Positions 1 to 11,612 are shown, counted from the stretch's first letter. The stretch: DNA of 64,000 nt from Pseudomonas anguilliseptica (GCF_900105355.1 NZ_FNSC01000001.1:4340001-4404000), one strand, 5' to 3'. The notes: generated by a model not told the origin, from the sequence alone. A program made the numbers and translations.

Positions 1-731
1 AGCCTGAAACAGCGTGTACTGGAAGGCGTCAGCTTCGATATCAAGCGCGGTGAGACCCTGGCTCTGGTGGGCGAAAGCGGCTCGGGCAAATCGGTCACCG
101 CGCATTCCATCCTGCGTCTGCTGCCCTACCCGCTGGCCCAACACCCCAGCGGCAGCATTCACTACGCAGGGCAAGACCTGCTCAAGCTGAGCGAGAACAA
201 ACTGCGCGGCATTCGCGGCAACCGCATCGCCATGGTCTTTCAGGAGCCCATGACCTCGCTGAATCCGCTGCACAGCATTGAAAAGCAGATCAACGAGGTA
301 CTGGCCCTGCATAAAGGCCTGCGCGGCAAGGCGGCTACCGCACGCACTCTGGAACTACTTGAGCTGGTCGGCATTCCCGAGCCGCATAAGCGCCTCAAGG
401 CCTACCCACACGAGCTGTCGGGCGGGCAACGCCAGCGCGTGGTGATTGCCATGGCCCTGGCCAACGAGCCTGAACTGCTGATCGCCGACGAGCCCACCAC
501 CGCCCTGGACGTCACCGTACAGCTGAAAATCCTTGAGCTGCTCAAGGACCTGCAGGCGCGCCTGGGCATGGCGATTCTGCTGATTAGCCACGATCTCAAC
601 CTGGTGCGGCGCATTGCCCATCGCGTCTGCGTGATGCAACGCGGGCATATCGTCGAACAGGCGGCCTGCGAAACACTGTTTAAAGACCCGCAGCACCCTT
701 ACACCCGCGAACTGCTGGGCGCCGAACCCAC

Positions 732-738
732 GGGGGGG
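732..738 (+). repeat. G7 homopolymer at the yejF frame break
   Basis: Seven consecutive G residues sit exactly where coding shifts from frame 1 to frame 3 of the two-domain ATPase. A tract of eight would restore one continuous reading frame with no stop codon before the ATG at 765. Confidence 0.85.
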
Positions 739-764
739 CGGTCGATCAGCCGCCTGGTAACACC

Positions 765-1547
765 ATGCTGGAAATCGACAACCTGCGCGTCTGGTTCCCG
801 ATCAAGAAGGGCTTGCTGCGCCGCACCGTCGACCATGTCAAAGCCGTGGACGGCATCAACTTCAGCCTGCCGCAGGGACATACTCTGGGCATCGTTGGCG
901 AAAGTGGTTCGGGAAAGTCCACCCTGGGTCTGGCAATCCTGCGCCTGCTTGGCAGCCAGGGAGGTATCCGTTTCCAGGGCCAAGCCATCGACCAGCTCTC
1001 GCAACACGACGTGCGCCCGCTGCGCCGGCAGATGCAGGTGGTGTTTCAGGACCCCTTCGGCAGCCTCAGCCCGCGTATGTGCGTTGGCCAGATTGTCGGC
1101 GAGGGCTTGCAGATCCACCGCATGGGCAGCGAAGCCGAGCAGGAACAGGCGATTATCGACGCCTTGGTGGAGGTTGGGCTGGACCCGGAAACCCGTCACC
1201 GCTATCCCCACGAGTTTTCCGGTGGCCAGCGCCAACGCATCGCCATCGCCCGCGCTCTGGTGCTGAAACCTGCGTTGATCCTTCTGGATGAGCCGACCTC
1301 GGCCCTCGACCGCACCGTACAGCGCCAGGTAGTCGAGCTGCTACGTTCGCTGCAGGCCAAATACAACCTGACCTACCTGTTTATCAGCCACGACCTGGCG
1401 GTAGTCAGGGCCTTGAGCCATCAGGTGATGGTGGTCAAACAGGGCAAAGTGGTCGAACAAGGTCCGGCAGCACGTGTCTTTGCCGCGCCACAGGACATCT
1501 ATACACAGCAGTTGCTGGAAGCAGCCTTTATGGCCCCAGCTGATTAA
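765..1547 (+). CDS. C-terminal ATPase domain of the YejF-like protein as a separate frame
   Basis: This 260-residue frame opens at an ATG in the linker between the two ATPase domains. It contains a complete second nucleotide-binding domain: Walker A GESGSGKST, Q-loop VFQDPFG, signature FSGGQRQR, Walker B LILLDEPTSALD and switch His in FISHDLAVV. It could be translated alone if the G7 frameshift upstream is real, but I see no good ribosome binding site before this ATG. It is most likely the C-terminal half of the single yejF gene. It ends 116 bases before fabI. Confidence 0.6.
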   Translation: MLEIDNLRVWFPIKKGLLRRTVDHVKAVDGINFSLPQGHTLGIVGESGSGKSTLGLAILRLLGSQGGIRFQGQAIDQLSQHDVRPLRRQMQVVFQDPFGSLSPRMCVGQIVGEGLQIHRMGSEAEQEQAIIDALVEVGLDPETRHRYPHEFSGGQRQRIAIARALVLKPALILLDEPTSALDRTVQRQVVELLRSLQAKYNLTYLFISHDLAVVRALSHQVMVVKQGKVVEQGPAARVFAAPQDIYTQQLLEAAFMAPAD

Positions 1548-1663
1548 CCGGCTATTGAAAAGCGTTGGCGAGGTAGCCAACGCAAGGCAAATACAGTGAT
1601 GGCCACGCAGGTAGTTCTTCAACTGCCTGCCAATCCTTGTAGACAGGAAGAGGAACAACACAA

Positions 1664-2458
1664 ATGGGTTTTCTAAGCGGCAAGCGCGTACTGATCGTTG
1701 GCGTCGCCAGCAAACTGTCCATCGCCTCTGGCATCGCGGCAGCCATGCACCGTGAAGGCGCCGAACTGGCTTTCACCTACCAGAACGAAAAACTCAAGGG
1801 TCGCGTCGAAGGTTTTGCCGCTGATTGGGGCTCGAACGCTGATCTGTGCTTCCCTTGCGATGTGGCCAACGATGAGGAAATCGCCTCGGTATTCGAAGCC
1901 CTGAGCAAGAAGTGGGATGGCCTGGATTGCATCGTTCACTCTGTTGGTTTCGCCCCTGGTGATCAACTGGATGGCGACTTCACCGACGTCACCACCCGTG
2001 AAGGCTTCCGCATCGCTCACGATATCAGCGCCTACAGCTTCGTCGCCCTGGCCAAAGCCGGCCGCGAGATGATGAAAGGCCGCAACGGCAGCCTGCTGAC
2101 TCTGTCCTACCTGGGCGCCGAACGCACCATGCCCAACTACAACGTCATGGGTATGGCCAAAGCCAGCCTGGAAGCCGGTGTACGCTACCTGGCCGGCAGC
2201 CTCGGCCCAGAAGGCACTCGCGTCAATGCCATCTCCGCTGGCCCGATCCGCACCCTGGCGGCATCCGGGATCAAGAGCTTCCGCAAGATGCTCGCTGCCA
2301 ATGAGAAGCAGACCCCACTGCGTCGCAACGTGACCATCGAAGAAGTCGGTAACGCCGGCGCCTTCCTCTGCTCCGATCTGGCCTCGGGCGTCAGCGGCGA
2401 GATCATGTACGTCGACGGCGGCTTCAACACCACCGCCATGGGCGCCATGGAAGAGTAA
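1664..2458 (+). CDS. fabI: Enoyl-[acyl-carrier-protein] reductase (NADH) FabI
   Basis: FabI reduces trans-2-enoyl-ACP to acyl-ACP, the last step of each round of type II fatty acid elongation in the cytoplasm. The 264-residue protein starts [20 protein letters not shown], the atypical SDR nucleotide-binding N-terminus of FabI. It carries the Tyr-x6-Lys active site in [14 protein letters not shown] near residues 156-163 and the [15 protein letters not shown] segment beside the substrate loop. Length matches the family. A GGAAGAGG purine stretch lies upstream of the ATG. The gene follows yejF on the same strand and converges on ppiD, sharing the terminator at 2523. This target enzyme is sensitive to triclosan-type inhibitors in other species. 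Confidence 0.96.
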   Translation: MGFLSGKRVLIVGVASKLSIASGIAAAMHREGAELAFTYQNEKLKGRVEGFAADWGSNADLCFPCDVANDEEIASVFEALSKKWDGLDCIVHSVGFAPGDQLDGDFTDVTTREGFRIAHDISAYSFVALAKAGREMMKGRNGSLLTLSYLGAERTMPNYNVMGMAKASLEAGVRYLAGSLGPEGTRVNAISAGPIRTLAASGIKSFRKMLAANEKQTPLRRNVTIEEVGNAGAFLCSDLASGVSGEIMYVDGGFNTTAMGAMEE

Positions 2459-2522
2459 GATTGTCCGCGCAGGGGGATAAGTTCTTCCTGCGCCACAGGT
2501 GCTGCCACGGATGGCAGGCATA

Positions 2523-2552
2523 AAAAAGGCCGCTTGAATAAGCGACCTTTTT
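2523..2552. terminator. Bidirectional terminator between fabI and ppiD
   Basis: A hairpin pairs AAAAAGG-CGCTT with AAGCG-CCTTTTT across a GAAT loop, with A and T tracts on the two sides. It can therefore end transcription of both convergent genes. Confidence 0.75.
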
Positions 2553-2569
2553 ACATTCAGCAATATCGA

Positions 2570-4447
2570 TCAGAAGCGCTCGATATCCGCTGTCTCTTCC
2601 AGCTGCTTGCGGAACGCAGCAAAGTCCTGCTGCCCGACGCGCGAGGCGAGGAAGCGGCTGTACATGGCCTTATCCTCATCCGACAGCGCTTGCTCCGGCT
2701 GGCTCACGCCATTGAGACGGATGATCATGAAATCACCGTTGCTCAGACTCATACCGGCGAAAGTCGGCTTGTCGACAGCCTCAGGCTTGGGCATGCGGAA
2801 CAACGCCTGCAGCACTACCGGCTCAACGCCTTCCTGGCTGCGCGTCGCTGCTTCGACAATATTCCAGCCCTGCTTGGCATCGGCCTGAGTAACCGGCGTC
2901 TGGCCGTCGCGCAGAGCAGCCAGCTGCTCTTCACCCTTGGCTTTCACGGCTTCGCTTGCACGAACCTTGGTCAGCTGGGCACGGATGCTATCGGCAACCT
3001 GCTCAAGCGGCAGCTGCTCAGGTTTGTTGTGCTCTTTAACGCGCACCACCACAACAGTGTTGGGGTCGAGTTCGATCACACTGCTGTTGCTGCCGTCTTC
3101 AAGCACTTCATCGCTGAATGCCGCTTGAATCACCTGACGATTAGCCGTGAGACCTTCAGTGCCACCCTGACGACCGAAGGCTTCAGTGGTCTTGACCTCA
3201 AGACCCAACTCCTGAGCAGGCTGGGCCAGATCAGACGCTTCAAACGCAGCGTCTTCGAGGTCTTTGGAGACTTCGACAAAGCGCTGCTCAACCTGACGCG
3301 CCTTAAGGTCGCGCTTCAGTTTCTCTTCCAGGCTGGCCAAGCTCGGTACTTCCGGCGCCTGAACGCCCAGGAGCTTGATCAGGTGCCAGCCGAACTCGCT
3401 GCGTACGGGAGCCGACACAGCATTTTCGTCCAGCGCATACAGCGCTTCTTCAAAGGCAGGGTCATACACACCTGGGCCGGCAAAGCCCAGATCACCGCCC
3501 TCACCTGCCGAACCCGAATCATCGGAAACTTCTTTGGCCAGCGCGGCGAAATCTTCGCCCTGCTCAAGACGTTTTTGCACCGCAACCAGCTTGGCCTGGG
3601 CTTGTTCGTCATTCAGCTTATCGTTGACCTCGACCAGAATATGCGCAGCACGGCGCTGTTCGGCGAGGTTGGCGATTTCACTCTGATAAGCGCTTTGCAG
3701 CGCCTCATCGGTAACTTCAACCTGATCGAAGAAGGCGTCTTTTTTCAGCTCAACGTATTCCAACACAACCTGCTCAGGGCTCATGAACTCGCTGGCCTGA
3801 GCCTCATAGTAGGCCTTGATGTCATCGTCACTGAGTGTGACGGCATCCAGATCAGCTTTGAGGGTCAAGGTAGCGAAGTCGCGAGTTTGCTTTTCCAGTG
3901 CGGCAAAGGCTTGCACTTGGGCATCGGTGACAAAACCGCTGTTTGCCAGGCCGGCGCGCAGCTGACCGATGAGCATTTCCTGCTCAAGCATCTGACGGAA
4001 CTGCAAGCGGCTGTAACCCAGCTGACGGATAACTTGATCGAAACGCTCAGCATTGAACTGGCCATCGACAAGAAATTCAGGTGTTTTCAGGATCAGCTGA
4101 TCAAGCGCTTGTTGCGAAAAAGCGAACTTGGCGTCTTTGGCGCTATCGAGCAGCAAGGTACGCTCAACCAGACCATTCAGGGCGGCTTCACGCAGCAGCT
4201 TCTCATCCAGCAAGGAGGCATCAAAATCGCGCCCCAACTGTTGCAGCAACTGACGACGCTGCATCTCGACAGCCTGGCTGAGCTCGGCGGAAGTGATCTT
4301 CTCGCCATTCACATCAGCGGCATTCTGGCTATTACTGGTGCTGGTAAAAATGGCATCCACACCCGTCAGCGCAAGCAGCGCGACAATGATGCCGATGATG
4401 GTTTTGGCAATCCAACCCTGTGAATTGTCCCTGATGTTTTGCAGCAT
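2570..4447 (-). CDS. ppiD: Periplasmic folding chaperone PpiD (SurA N-terminal and parvulin domains)
   Basis: PpiD is an inner-membrane-anchored periplasmic chaperone that associates with the Sec translocon and helps outer-membrane protein folding. I place the start at the ATG at 4447 (MLQNIRDNSQGWIAK), preceded by a GGGGGA ribosome binding site; an upstream ATG would add 48 unlikely residues. The 625-residue protein has a short cytoplasmic tail, one transmembrane anchor (about residues 14-33, TIIGIIVALLALTGVDAIF) and a SurA-like region. A parvulin domain (about 265-360) follows, with AAHILVEV and the DLGFAGPGVYDPAFEEALYAL signature. It is followed downstream only by the fabI-facing terminator. 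hupB lies upstream on the same strand. Confidence 0.93.
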   Translation of the reverse strand: MLQNIRDNSQGWIAKTIIGIIVALLALTGVDAIFTSTSNSQNAADVNGEKITSAELSQAVEMQRRQLLQQLGRDFDASLLDEKLLREAALNGLVERTLLLDSAKDAKFAFSQQALDQLILKTPEFLVDGQFNAERFDQVIRQLGYSRLQFRQMLEQEMLIGQLRAGLANSGFVTDAQVQAFAALEKQTRDFATLTLKADLDAVTLSDDDIKAYYEAQASEFMSPEQVVLEYVELKKDAFFDQVEVTDEALQSAYQSEIANLAEQRRAAHILVEVNDKLNDEQAQAKLVAVQKRLEQGEDFAALAKEVSDDSGSAGEGGDLGFAGPGVYDPAFEEALYALDENAVSAPVRSEFGWHLIKLLGVQAPEVPSLASLEEKLKRDLKARQVEQRFVEVSKDLEDAAFEASDLAQPAQELGLEVKTTEAFGRQGGTEGLTANRQVIQAAFSDEVLEDGSNSSVIELDPNTVVVVRVKEHNKPEQLPLEQVADSIRAQLTKVRASEAVKAKGEEQLAALRDGQTPVTQADAKQGWNIVEAATRSQEGVEPVVLQALFRMPKPEAVDKPTFAGMSLSNGDFMIIRLNGVSQPEQALSDEDKAMYSRFLASRVGQQDFAAFRKQLEETADIERF

Positions 4448-4667
4448 GCGTCCCCCAGAACGACTGTAAAAATAAAGCAGTCGCGCAGTGTGGGTAAAAT
4501 CCGGATAGAAGAAAGGCGCATCAGTTGATGCGCCTTCTCGTAACTGGCGAAGCGGATCGAACTCAAGCAGCTGATTCGTCGTATTCAGCAAGTTATGACT
4601 GACTGAACATCCCGCCCCGCATCAGACCAGCAATTCAACTGATCTGCTGGGCAAAACCGAAAGAGGC

Positions 4668-4940
4668 TTAGTTGACAGCGTCTTTCAGAGCTTTACCGGC
4701 TTTGAAGCCTGGAATCTTGGCAGCAGCGATGCTGATCGGGTTACCAGTTTGTGGGTTACGGCCAGTGCGAGCAGCACGCTCTTTAACAGCGAAAGTGCCG
4801 AAGCCAACCAGTACTACGGAGTCACCAGCCTTCAGAGCGCCAGTAACGGATTCAATTACTGCGTCCAGCGCACGGCCGGCAACAGCTTTTGGGATATCAG
4901 CAGATGCAGCGATGGCATCGATCAGTTCCGACTTGTTCAC
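4668..4940 (-). CDS. hupB: DNA-binding protein HU-beta
   Basis: HU-beta is a 90-residue nucleoid protein that bends and compacts DNA as a dimer. It begins [20 protein letters not shown] and carries the HU/IHF signature [21 protein letters not shown], whose arm inserts into the minor groove. Translation starts at a GTG (4938-4940) preceded by AAGGGGACTTAAGA. It lies between lon and ppiD on the same strand, the usual gamma-proteobacterial arrangement, and has its own promoter in the lon-hupB gap. Confidence 0.96.
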   Translation of the reverse strand: MNKSELIDAIAASADIPKAVAGRALDAVIESVTGALKAGDSVVLVGFGTFAVKERAARTGRNPQTGNPISIAAAKIPGFKAGKALKDAVN

Positions 4941-5033
4941 TCTTAAGTCCCCTTAATTTCTATTGAGTTTATTTCTTGCTTTTAAATGTAAGCGAAGCTG
5001 GTGCGGAGAGCCTGCTGACACGATAAGAGCCGC

Positions 5034-5063
5034 TTTATAACAAGGGCTCTAAAAATGTGTCAA
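5034..5063 (-). promoter_or_regulatory. Sigma-70 promoter for hupB
   Basis: Reading the minus strand, TTGACA (5058-5063) and TATAAA (5034-5039) are separated by 18 bases. They sit just after the lon stop codon and about 95 bases before the hupB start. This gives hupB transcription independent of lon. Confidence 0.7.
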
Positions 5064-5076
5064 GAAACCCCTCCGG

Positions 5077-7470
5077 CTAATGCGTGCTAATTCGCTCCTT
5101 GGAATCAGTCTCGCGCTTTTCATCCTTTGCAACCATGGGAGCCGCATCAGGCAAGGGCTCCGGGGCGTATTGCAGCGCAATTTGCAGGACCTCGTCAATC
5201 CATTTAACCGGTTTAATCTGCAGGTCTTGCTTAATATTCTCCGGAATCTCTTTCAAATCGCGCACATTCTCTTCCGGAATGATCACCGCCTTGATTCCAC
5301 CACGGTGAGCAGCCAGCAGTTTTTCTTTCAAACCACCGATGGCCAATACCTGGCCACGCAGGGTGATTTCACCGGTCATTGCCACGTCCGCACGCACAGG
5401 GATCTGCGTCAGGGCTGAAACCAGCGCCGTACACATACCAACGCCTGCGCTGGGGCCGTCTTTGGGCGTAGCCCCCTCCGGCATATGGATATGGATGTCC
5501 TGCTTCTCATAGAAGTCCACAGGCACGCCCAGGCTCTTAGCCCGACTGCGCACAACTGTCTGCGCAGCAGTGATGGATTCCAGCATCACATCGCCGAGCG
5601 AGCCGGTTTTGATCAGCTGGCCTTTGCCAGGCACCACAACCGCCTCAATGGTCAGCAACTCACCACCAACCTGAGTCCAGGCAAGGCCCGTAACCTGGCC
5701 GATTTGATCCTGCTGCTCGGCCAAACCGTAGCGATGCTTGCGCACGCCGAGGAAATGTTCGAGCGAATCAGCCGTGACAGTGACCTGGAAACGCTTCTCG
5801 GTGGAATGTTCCTTTACCACCTTGCGGCACACCTTGGCGATCTGTCGCTCCAGTCCGCGCGCACCAGCTTCGCGTGTGTAGTAGCGAATAATGTCGCGAA
5901 TCGCTGCGTCCTCAAAAACCAGCTCGACCTTTTTCAGACCGTTGGCCCGAACCTGCTTGGGCGCCAGGTATTTGATTGCGATATTGATCTTCTCGGCTTC
6001 GGTGTAACCCGGTAGACGAATCACTTCCATACGGTCCAGCAACGGACCTGGAATGTTCATCGAGTTAGCGGTGCAGAGGAACATCACATCGGACAGATCG
6101 TAGTCGACTTCCAGGTAGTGATCGTTAAAGTTGTGGTTCTGCTCTGGGTCCAGCACCTCGAGCAACGCAGAGGCAGGATCACCGCGCATGTCCTGGCCCA
6201 TCTTGTCGATTTCATCGAGCAGGAATAGCGGATTACGCACGCCAACCTTGGTCATCTTCTGAATCAGACGGCCCGGCATGGAGCCGATATAAGTGCGGCG
6301 GTGGCCACGAATCTCTGCTTCATCACGCACGCCGCCAAGGGCCATGCGCACGAACTTGCGGTTGGTGGCACTGGCAATCGACTCAGCCAGCGAGGTTTTA
6401 CCCACGCCAGGTGGACCGACCAGGCAGAGGACCGGACCTTTGATTTTCTTCACACGTTTTTGCACGGCGAGGTATTCAAGGATTCGCTCCTTGACCTCAT
6501 CCAAACCGTAGTGATCGGCATCCAGGATGGCTTCTGCACGCGCCAGATCCAGGCGCACCTTGCTCTGCGCCTTCCACGGCACATTGACCAGCCAATCGAT
6601 GTAGGAGCGCACCACGGTGGCTTCAGCCGACATCGGCGACATCTGCTTGAGCTTGTTCAGCTCGGCATTGGCCTTGGTATGCGCCTCAGCGGTCAAGCCA
6701 GCATTTTCGATGCGCTTTTTCAGCTCATCGAGTTCGTTATGGCCCTCTTCACTGTCGCCAAGCTCTTTCTGAATGGCCTTCATCTGCTCATTCAGGTAGT
6801 ACTCGCGCTGACTGCGCTCCATTTGTTTCTTGACCCGACCACGGATGCGCTTCTCGACCTGCAGCAGATCGATTTCCGCATCGAGCAGCGCCAGGACATG
6901 CTCAACCCGCGCTTGCAGATCGGTGATCTCCAGAATTTCCTGCTTCTGCTCGATCTTCAGCACCATATGAGCAGCCATGGTGTCGACCAAACGGCTCGGC
7001 TCATCAATGCCATTGAGTGACGCCAATACTTCGGCAGGCACCTTTTTGCCGAGCTGCACGTACTGTTCAAACTGGCTGAGTAGGCTGCGGGTGAAGACCT
7101 CGGACTCACGTTCGGCGGCATCAACCTCGTCAATCAGTTGCACTTCAGCCCGGCAATGACCGTCGACCTCGATAAAACGCTCGATTTCGCCGCGCTGCTC
7201 GCCTTCGACCAGCACCTTGACGGTGCCGTCTGGCAGTTTCAGCAACTGCAACACAGTGGCCACGGTACCGACGCGATAGAGACCAGCCTCATCGGGGTCG
7301 TCGTCAGCAGGATTTCTCTGCGCAAGGAGCAGAATCTGCTTCTCGCCCGTCATCGCAGCCTCAAGGGCTTCAATGGATTTTTCACGCCCGACGAATAACG
7401 GAATGACCATGTGCGGATAGACCACAACATCGCGCAACGGCAGGAGAGGCAATTCGATGGTTGTCTTCAT
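5077..7470 (-). CDS. lon: ATP-dependent serine protease Lon
   Basis: Lon is a cytoplasmic hexameric AAA+ protease that degrades misfolded and regulatory proteins. The 797-residue protein is read from [14 protein letters not shown] at 7470; the longer frame upstream adds 25 unconserved residues. Domains in order are the N-terminal LON substrate domain, a coiled helical region, the AAA+ module with Walker [16 protein letters not shown] and Walker [13 protein letters not shown], and the C-terminal protease. The catalytic Ser lies in [11 protein letters not shown] and the Lys in [14 protein letters not shown]. It lies downstream of clpX with a strong terminator between them, so it is probably transcribed separately, as is usual for this heat-shock gene. 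Confidence 0.97.
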   Translation of the reverse strand: MKTTIELPLLPLRDVVVYPHMVIPLFVGREKSIEALEAAMTGEKQILLLAQRNPADDDPDEAGLYRVGTVATVLQLLKLPDGTVKVLVEGEQRGEIERFIEVDGHCRAEVQLIDEVDAAERESEVFTRSLLSQFEQYVQLGKKVPAEVLASLNGIDEPSRLVDTMAAHMVLKIEQKQEILEITDLQARVEHVLALLDAEIDLLQVEKRIRGRVKKQMERSQREYYLNEQMKAIQKELGDSEEGHNELDELKKRIENAGLTAEAHTKANAELNKLKQMSPMSAEATVVRSYIDWLVNVPWKAQSKVRLDLARAEAILDADHYGLDEVKERILEYLAVQKRVKKIKGPVLCLVGPPGVGKTSLAESIASATNRKFVRMALGGVRDEAEIRGHRRTYIGSMPGRLIQKMTKVGVRNPLFLLDEIDKMGQDMRGDPASALLEVLDPEQNHNFNDHYLEVDYDLSDVMFLCTANSMNIPGPLLDRMEVIRLPGYTEAEKINIAIKYLAPKQVRANGLKKVELVFEDAAIRDIIRYYTREAGARGLERQIAKVCRKVVKEHSTEKRFQVTVTADSLEHFLGVRKHRYGLAEQQDQIGQVTGLAWTQVGGELLTIEAVVVPGKGQLIKTGSLGDVMLESITAAQTVVRSRAKSLGVPVDFYEKQDIHIHMPEGATPKDGPSAGVGMCTALVSALTQIPVRADVAMTGEITLRGQVLAIGGLKEKLLAAHRGGIKAVIIPEENVRDLKEIPENIKQDLQIKPVKWIDEVLQIALQYAPEPLPDAAPMVAKDEKRETDSKERISTH

Positions 7471-7571
7471 GATTTCGGCTCTACGGCGGCCATACGGCCG
7501 TAAACAGATGGGATGACCCTTAGCCCTAAGATGGGGGCAGCCCAAACAAAAAACAAGCGCTGGCGCAGCAA

Positions 7572-7600
7572 AAGCAAAGGGGCCCGCAGGCCCCTTGCTT
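7572..7600 (-). terminator. Terminator downstream of clpX
   Basis: A GC-rich hairpin (AAGCAA-GGGGCC paired with GGCCCC-TTGCTT, loop CGCA) follows the clpX stop codon, with a short T/C tail on the minus strand. Confidence 0.65.
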
Positions 7601-7619
7601 TCAACATGTTACAACGCTG

Positions 7620-8900
<1,281 letters not shown>

Positions 8901-9012
8901 TCGTTCGATCCAAATCCGATAGGCTTGCAACACAAGATGAAGGCTTATGCGGGCTTTTTCAAGCCCGCCGGAGGCCGGACACGCCGACCCGCCCTATTTA
9001 GAGCTGCTTATA

Positions 9013-9648
9013 TTAAGCGGGGCGCTTTTCAATCACCGCGTCGATCAACCCGTACTCACGAGCGGCTTCGGCGCTCATGAAGTTATCACGATTGGTATCG
9101 CGCTCGATTTCTTCCAGGGTGTGCCCACTGTGCTTGGCCATCAGCGTGTTAAGACGCTCGCGGATAAACAGGATTTCCTTGGCGTGGATTTCGATGTCCG
9201 ACGCCTGGCCCTGGAAACCACCCAGAGGTTGGTGAATCATCACGCGCGAGTTCGGCAGGCAGTAACGCTTGCCCTCGGCGCCAGCGGTCAGCAGGAATGC
9301 GCCCATGCTGCATGCCTGACCAATACAGGTGGTCGACACGTTAGGCTTGATGAACTGCATGGTGTCGTAGATCGACATACCCGCCGTCACCGAACCGCCT
9401 GGGGAGTTGATGTAAAGATGGATGTCCTTGTCCGGATTTTCCGCTTCAAGGAACAGCAGTTGCGCACAGATCAGGTTGGCCATGTAGTCTTCTACAGGGC
9501 CTACAAGAAAGATCACTCGCTCCTTGAGCAGGCGCGAATAGATGTCATAGGCGCGCTCACCGCGAGCCGACTGTTCGACAACCATGGGTACCAGGCCGCC
9601 AGCGGCTTGGATATAAGGCATTTGCTGCATAAAAGGATTGCGGGACAT
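9013..9648 (-). CDS. clpP: ATP-dependent Clp protease proteolytic subunit ClpP
   Basis: ClpP forms the tetradecameric serine-protease chamber that works with ClpX or ClpA. The 211-residue protein contains the catalytic triad: Ser in [11 protein letters not shown], His in VMIHQPLGG and Asp in [12 protein letters not shown]. The oligomerisation and oxyanion segment [14 protein letters not shown] is also present. The start [18 protein letters not shown] fits the family. It lies between tig and clpX on the same strand, the standard tig-clpP-clpX-lon order. Confidence 0.97.
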   Translation of the reverse strand: MSRNPFMQQMPYIQAAGGLVPMVVEQSARGERAYDIYSRLLKERVIFLVGPVEDYMANLICAQLLFLEAENPDKDIHLYINSPGGSVTAGMSIYDTMQFIKPNVSTTCIGQACSMGAFLLTAGAEGKRYCLPNSRVMIHQPLGGFQGQASDIEIHAKEILFIRERLNTLMAKHSGHTLEEIERDTNRDNFMSAEAAREYGLIDAVIEKRPA

Positions 9649-9686
9649 GCGTGCACTCGCTCCCTAAATAGTCATGTCACAAATAC

Positions 9687-9716
9687 TCATAAGCCAGCAC
9701 GACGGCTGGCTTATGA
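9687..9716 (-). terminator. Stem-loop between tig and clpP
   Basis: A perfect 12-bp stem (TCATAAGCCAGC with its complement) encloses a 6-base loop after the tig stop. The minus-strand tail is only GTATTTG, so this is an attenuating or mRNA-stabilising hairpin rather than a strong terminator. Confidence 0.5.
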
Positions 9717-9739
9717 CGCATTCGAACGAGGTAAAGAAA

Positions 9740-11050
9740 TCAGGCGGCTTGTGGTGCTTCTACCGGCTTGACAGCTTCTTCGTACGAGACCGCTTTATCG
9801 GTCACGTTAGCCTTCTGCAAAACAGTATCTACAACTTGCTCTTCCAGTACAACCGAACGCACTTCGTTCATCTGCTGGTCGTTTTTGTAGTACCAGGCCA
9901 CAACCTGCTCAGGCTCTTGGTAAGCCGAAGCCATTTCCTGAATCATTTCGCGAACACGTGCGTCATCCGCCTTCAGTTCGCACTGCTTGACCACTTCAGC
10001 CACAACCAGACCCAGCACAACGCGGCGCTTGGCTTGTTCTTCGAACAGCTCAGCTGGCAGCTGATCAGGCTTGAGGTTGCCACCGAACTGCTGAACGGCC
10101 TGCACACGCAGACGGTCCACTTCATTGCTGATCAGCGCCTTCGGCACTTCGATCGGGTTAGCAGCCAGCAGACCGTCCATAACCTGGTTTTTAATCTTGG
10201 ATTTGATGGCCTGGCGCAGCTCGCGCCCCATGTTCTTGCGCACTTCAGCGCGGAAGCCTTCCAGGCCGCCTTCTTTCACGCCAAACAGGGCAAAGAAATC
10301 ATCATTCAGCTCAGGCAGCTGAGGTGCCGCGATGCTGTTGACGGTGACGGTGAACTCGGCAGTTTTGCCAGCCAGGTCGAGGTTCTGATAATCAGCTGGG
10401 AAAGTCGGGCTGATTACGCGCTCTTCGCCAGCCTTGGCGCCTACCAGTGCATCTTCAAAGCCTGGGATCATGCGGCCAGAACCGAGAACCAGCTGAGCAC
10501 CCTTGGCTGAACCGCCCGCAAAGGCTTCGCCATCAATCTTGCCAACAAAGTCGATGTTCAGTTGGTCGCCATTCTCAGCAGCGCGCTCGGCAGCTTCGAA
10601 ACGAGTGTTCTGCTTGCGCAGGATTTCCAGCATGTTGTCGACGTCAGCGTCAGCCACGTCAGCCTGCAAGCGCTCGATGGCGATGGACTCGAACCCGCCA
10701 ACGGTGAATTCAGGGAATACTTCGAAGGTCGCAACGTATTCCAGATCCTTGCCTTTCTCGAACGACTTCGGCTCAACGGCCGGAGCGCCAGCTGGATTGA
10801 GCTTCTGCTCAACAACGGCTTCGTAGAAAGTGGATTGGATCAGATCACCCAGAGCTTCCTGACGAGCAGCATCTTCATAACGCTGACGGATCACGCTCAT
10901 TGGCACTTTGCCAGGACGGAAACCAGGAACTTTGGCACGGCGGGCAGTCTGTTGCAGACGCTTGTTGACTTCAGTTTCGATGCGCTCAACAGAGACACCA
11001 ACGGTCATGCGGCGCTCGAGAGCAGAAGTGTTTTCAACAGAAACTTGCAT
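9740..11050 (-). CDS. tig: Trigger factor, ribosome-associated chaperone and peptidyl-prolyl isomerase
   Basis: Trigger factor binds the ribosome exit tunnel and helps nascent chains fold. The start [20 protein letters not shown] at 11050 gives 436 residues. Visible domains are the N-terminal ribosome-binding domain with the signature [16 protein letters not shown] (about residues 43-58), an FKBP-like PPIase domain (about 155-245) starting at [16 protein letters not shown], and the helical C-terminal chaperone arms. It is first in the tig-clpP-clpX series and follows the three tRNA genes on the same strand. Confidence 0.96.
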   Translation of the reverse strand: MQVSVENTSALERRMTVGVSVERIETEVNKRLQQTARRAKVPGFRPGKVPMSVIRQRYEDAARQEALGDLIQSTFYEAVVEQKLNPAGAPAVEPKSFEKGKDLEYVATFEVFPEFTVGGFESIAIERLQADVADADVDNMLEILRKQNTRFEAAERAAENGDQLNIDFVGKIDGEAFAGGSAKGAQLVLGSGRMIPGFEDALVGAKAGEERVISPTFPADYQNLDLAGKTAEFTVTVNSIAAPQLPELNDDFFALFGVKEGGLEGFRAEVRKNMGRELRQAIKSKIKNQVMDGLLAANPIEVPKALISNEVDRLRVQAVQQFGGNLKPDQLPAELFEEQAKRRVVLGLVVAEVVKQCELKADDARVREMIQEMASAYQEPEQVVAWYYKNDQQMNEVRSVVLEEQVVDTVLQKANVTDKAVSYEEAVKPVEAPQAA

Positions 11051-11177
11051 GGATAATCCTCGTTGCACACATAAGCCGGCCGTTTACCGGGCCCTAATTA
11101 AGGGCATGCATTCTAGAGGGTCAATATGCAGAAGTCACCCTAGATGCAGGCAGCAAACGGGAGGAAGCTCTAAAAGA

Positions 11178-11262
11178 TGGTGCGGACGGAGAGACTCGAA
11201 CTCTCACGCCTTGCGGCGCTGGAACCTAAATCCAGTGTGTCTACCAATTCCACCACGTCCGC
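11178..11262 (-). tRNA. tRNA-Leu (anticodon TAG)
   Basis: Minus-strand 85-nt tRNA with acceptor stem GCGGACG pairing CGTCCGC, discriminator A and encoded CCA. The anticodon arm CTGGA-TTTAGGT-TCCAG gives anticodon TAG. A long variable arm typical of class II tRNA-Leu and the TTCGAGT T-loop are present. Confidence 0.95.
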
Positions 11263-11279
11263 GTGGTAAAGCTTTATAC

Positions 11280-11304
11280 AAAAACGCCAGGATTTAACCT
11301 GGCG
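11280..11304 (-). terminator. Terminator-like hairpin between tRNA-His and tRNA-Leu
   Basis: On the minus strand CGCCAGG and CCTGGCG form a 7-bp stem with a 6-base loop, followed directly by TTTTT. It sits inside the Arg-His-Leu tRNA series and could reduce read-through into tRNA-Leu or act as a processing structure. Confidence 0.55.
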
Positions 11305-11314
11305 CCTTGGAATA

Positions 11315-11390
11315 TGGGGTGGACGATGGGGATCGAACCCACGACAACAGGAGTCACAATCCTGCGCTCTACCAACTGAGCTACGCCCAC
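11315..11390 (-). tRNA. tRNA-His (anticodon GTG)
   Basis: Minus-strand 76-nt tRNA with acceptor GTGGGCG pairing CGTCCAC, discriminator C and encoded CCA. The anticodon loop TTGTGAC gives GTG. The base before the 5' end (11391) is G on this strand, matching the G-1 needed by histidyl-tRNA synthetase. Confidence 0.95.
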
Positions 11391-11424
11391 CATATTGCAT
11401 TTTGCTTGAGCCAAGACCGCCAAA

Positions 11425-11501
11425 TGGCGCACCCGGCAGGACTCGAACCTGCGACCATCCGCTTAGAAGGCGGATGCTCTATCCAGCTGAGCTACGGGCG
11501 C
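11425..11501 (-). tRNA. tRNA-Arg (anticodon TCT)
   Basis: Minus-strand 77-nt tRNA with acceptor GCGCCCG pairing CGGGTGC, encoded CCA, D-arm GCTCAGCTGGATAGAGC and anticodon loop CTTCTAA giving TCT. It is the promoter-proximal tRNA of the cluster. Confidence 0.95.
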
Positions 11502-11612
11502 CTATCCATCTGCTAATGCAGACTTAAAGCTTTCGGCTTCGGAAAAAACTTTGCAGCTTCCACCTTTGCCGTCTTACCCAGCGACTGGCTGTGCTCGACA
11601 AGCGGGGCGAAT

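Larger units (their letters stand above)
1..1547 (+). pseudogene. yejF: Frameshifted peptide-type ABC transporter ATPase with two ATPase domains (YejF-like), 5' end outside window
   Basis: YejF-type proteins carry two ABC ATPase domains in one chain of about 530 residues and energise YejABE-type oligopeptide (microcin C) import at the inner membrane. The first domain is read from the window edge in frame 1, with Walker A GESGSGKS, signature LSGGQRQR and Walker [13 protein letters not shown]. The second domain lies in frame 3, with GESGSGKST, FSGGQRQR and LILLDEPTSALD. The frame changes at a run of seven G at 732-738. One extra G would join the halves through a plausible linker (AEPTGGAVDQPPGNTMLEI). 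As written, the first frame runs into nonsense and stops at 1266. A real mutation or a homopolymer sequencing error fits equally well. The family call is firm; whether the gene is broken is not. Confidence 0.8.

Noticed and set aside
2534..4423. 629-codon plus-strand open frame opposite ppiD
   Set aside because: It is the antisense of a clear ppiD gene; composition is a shadow of high-GC codon bias and no family is recognisable.
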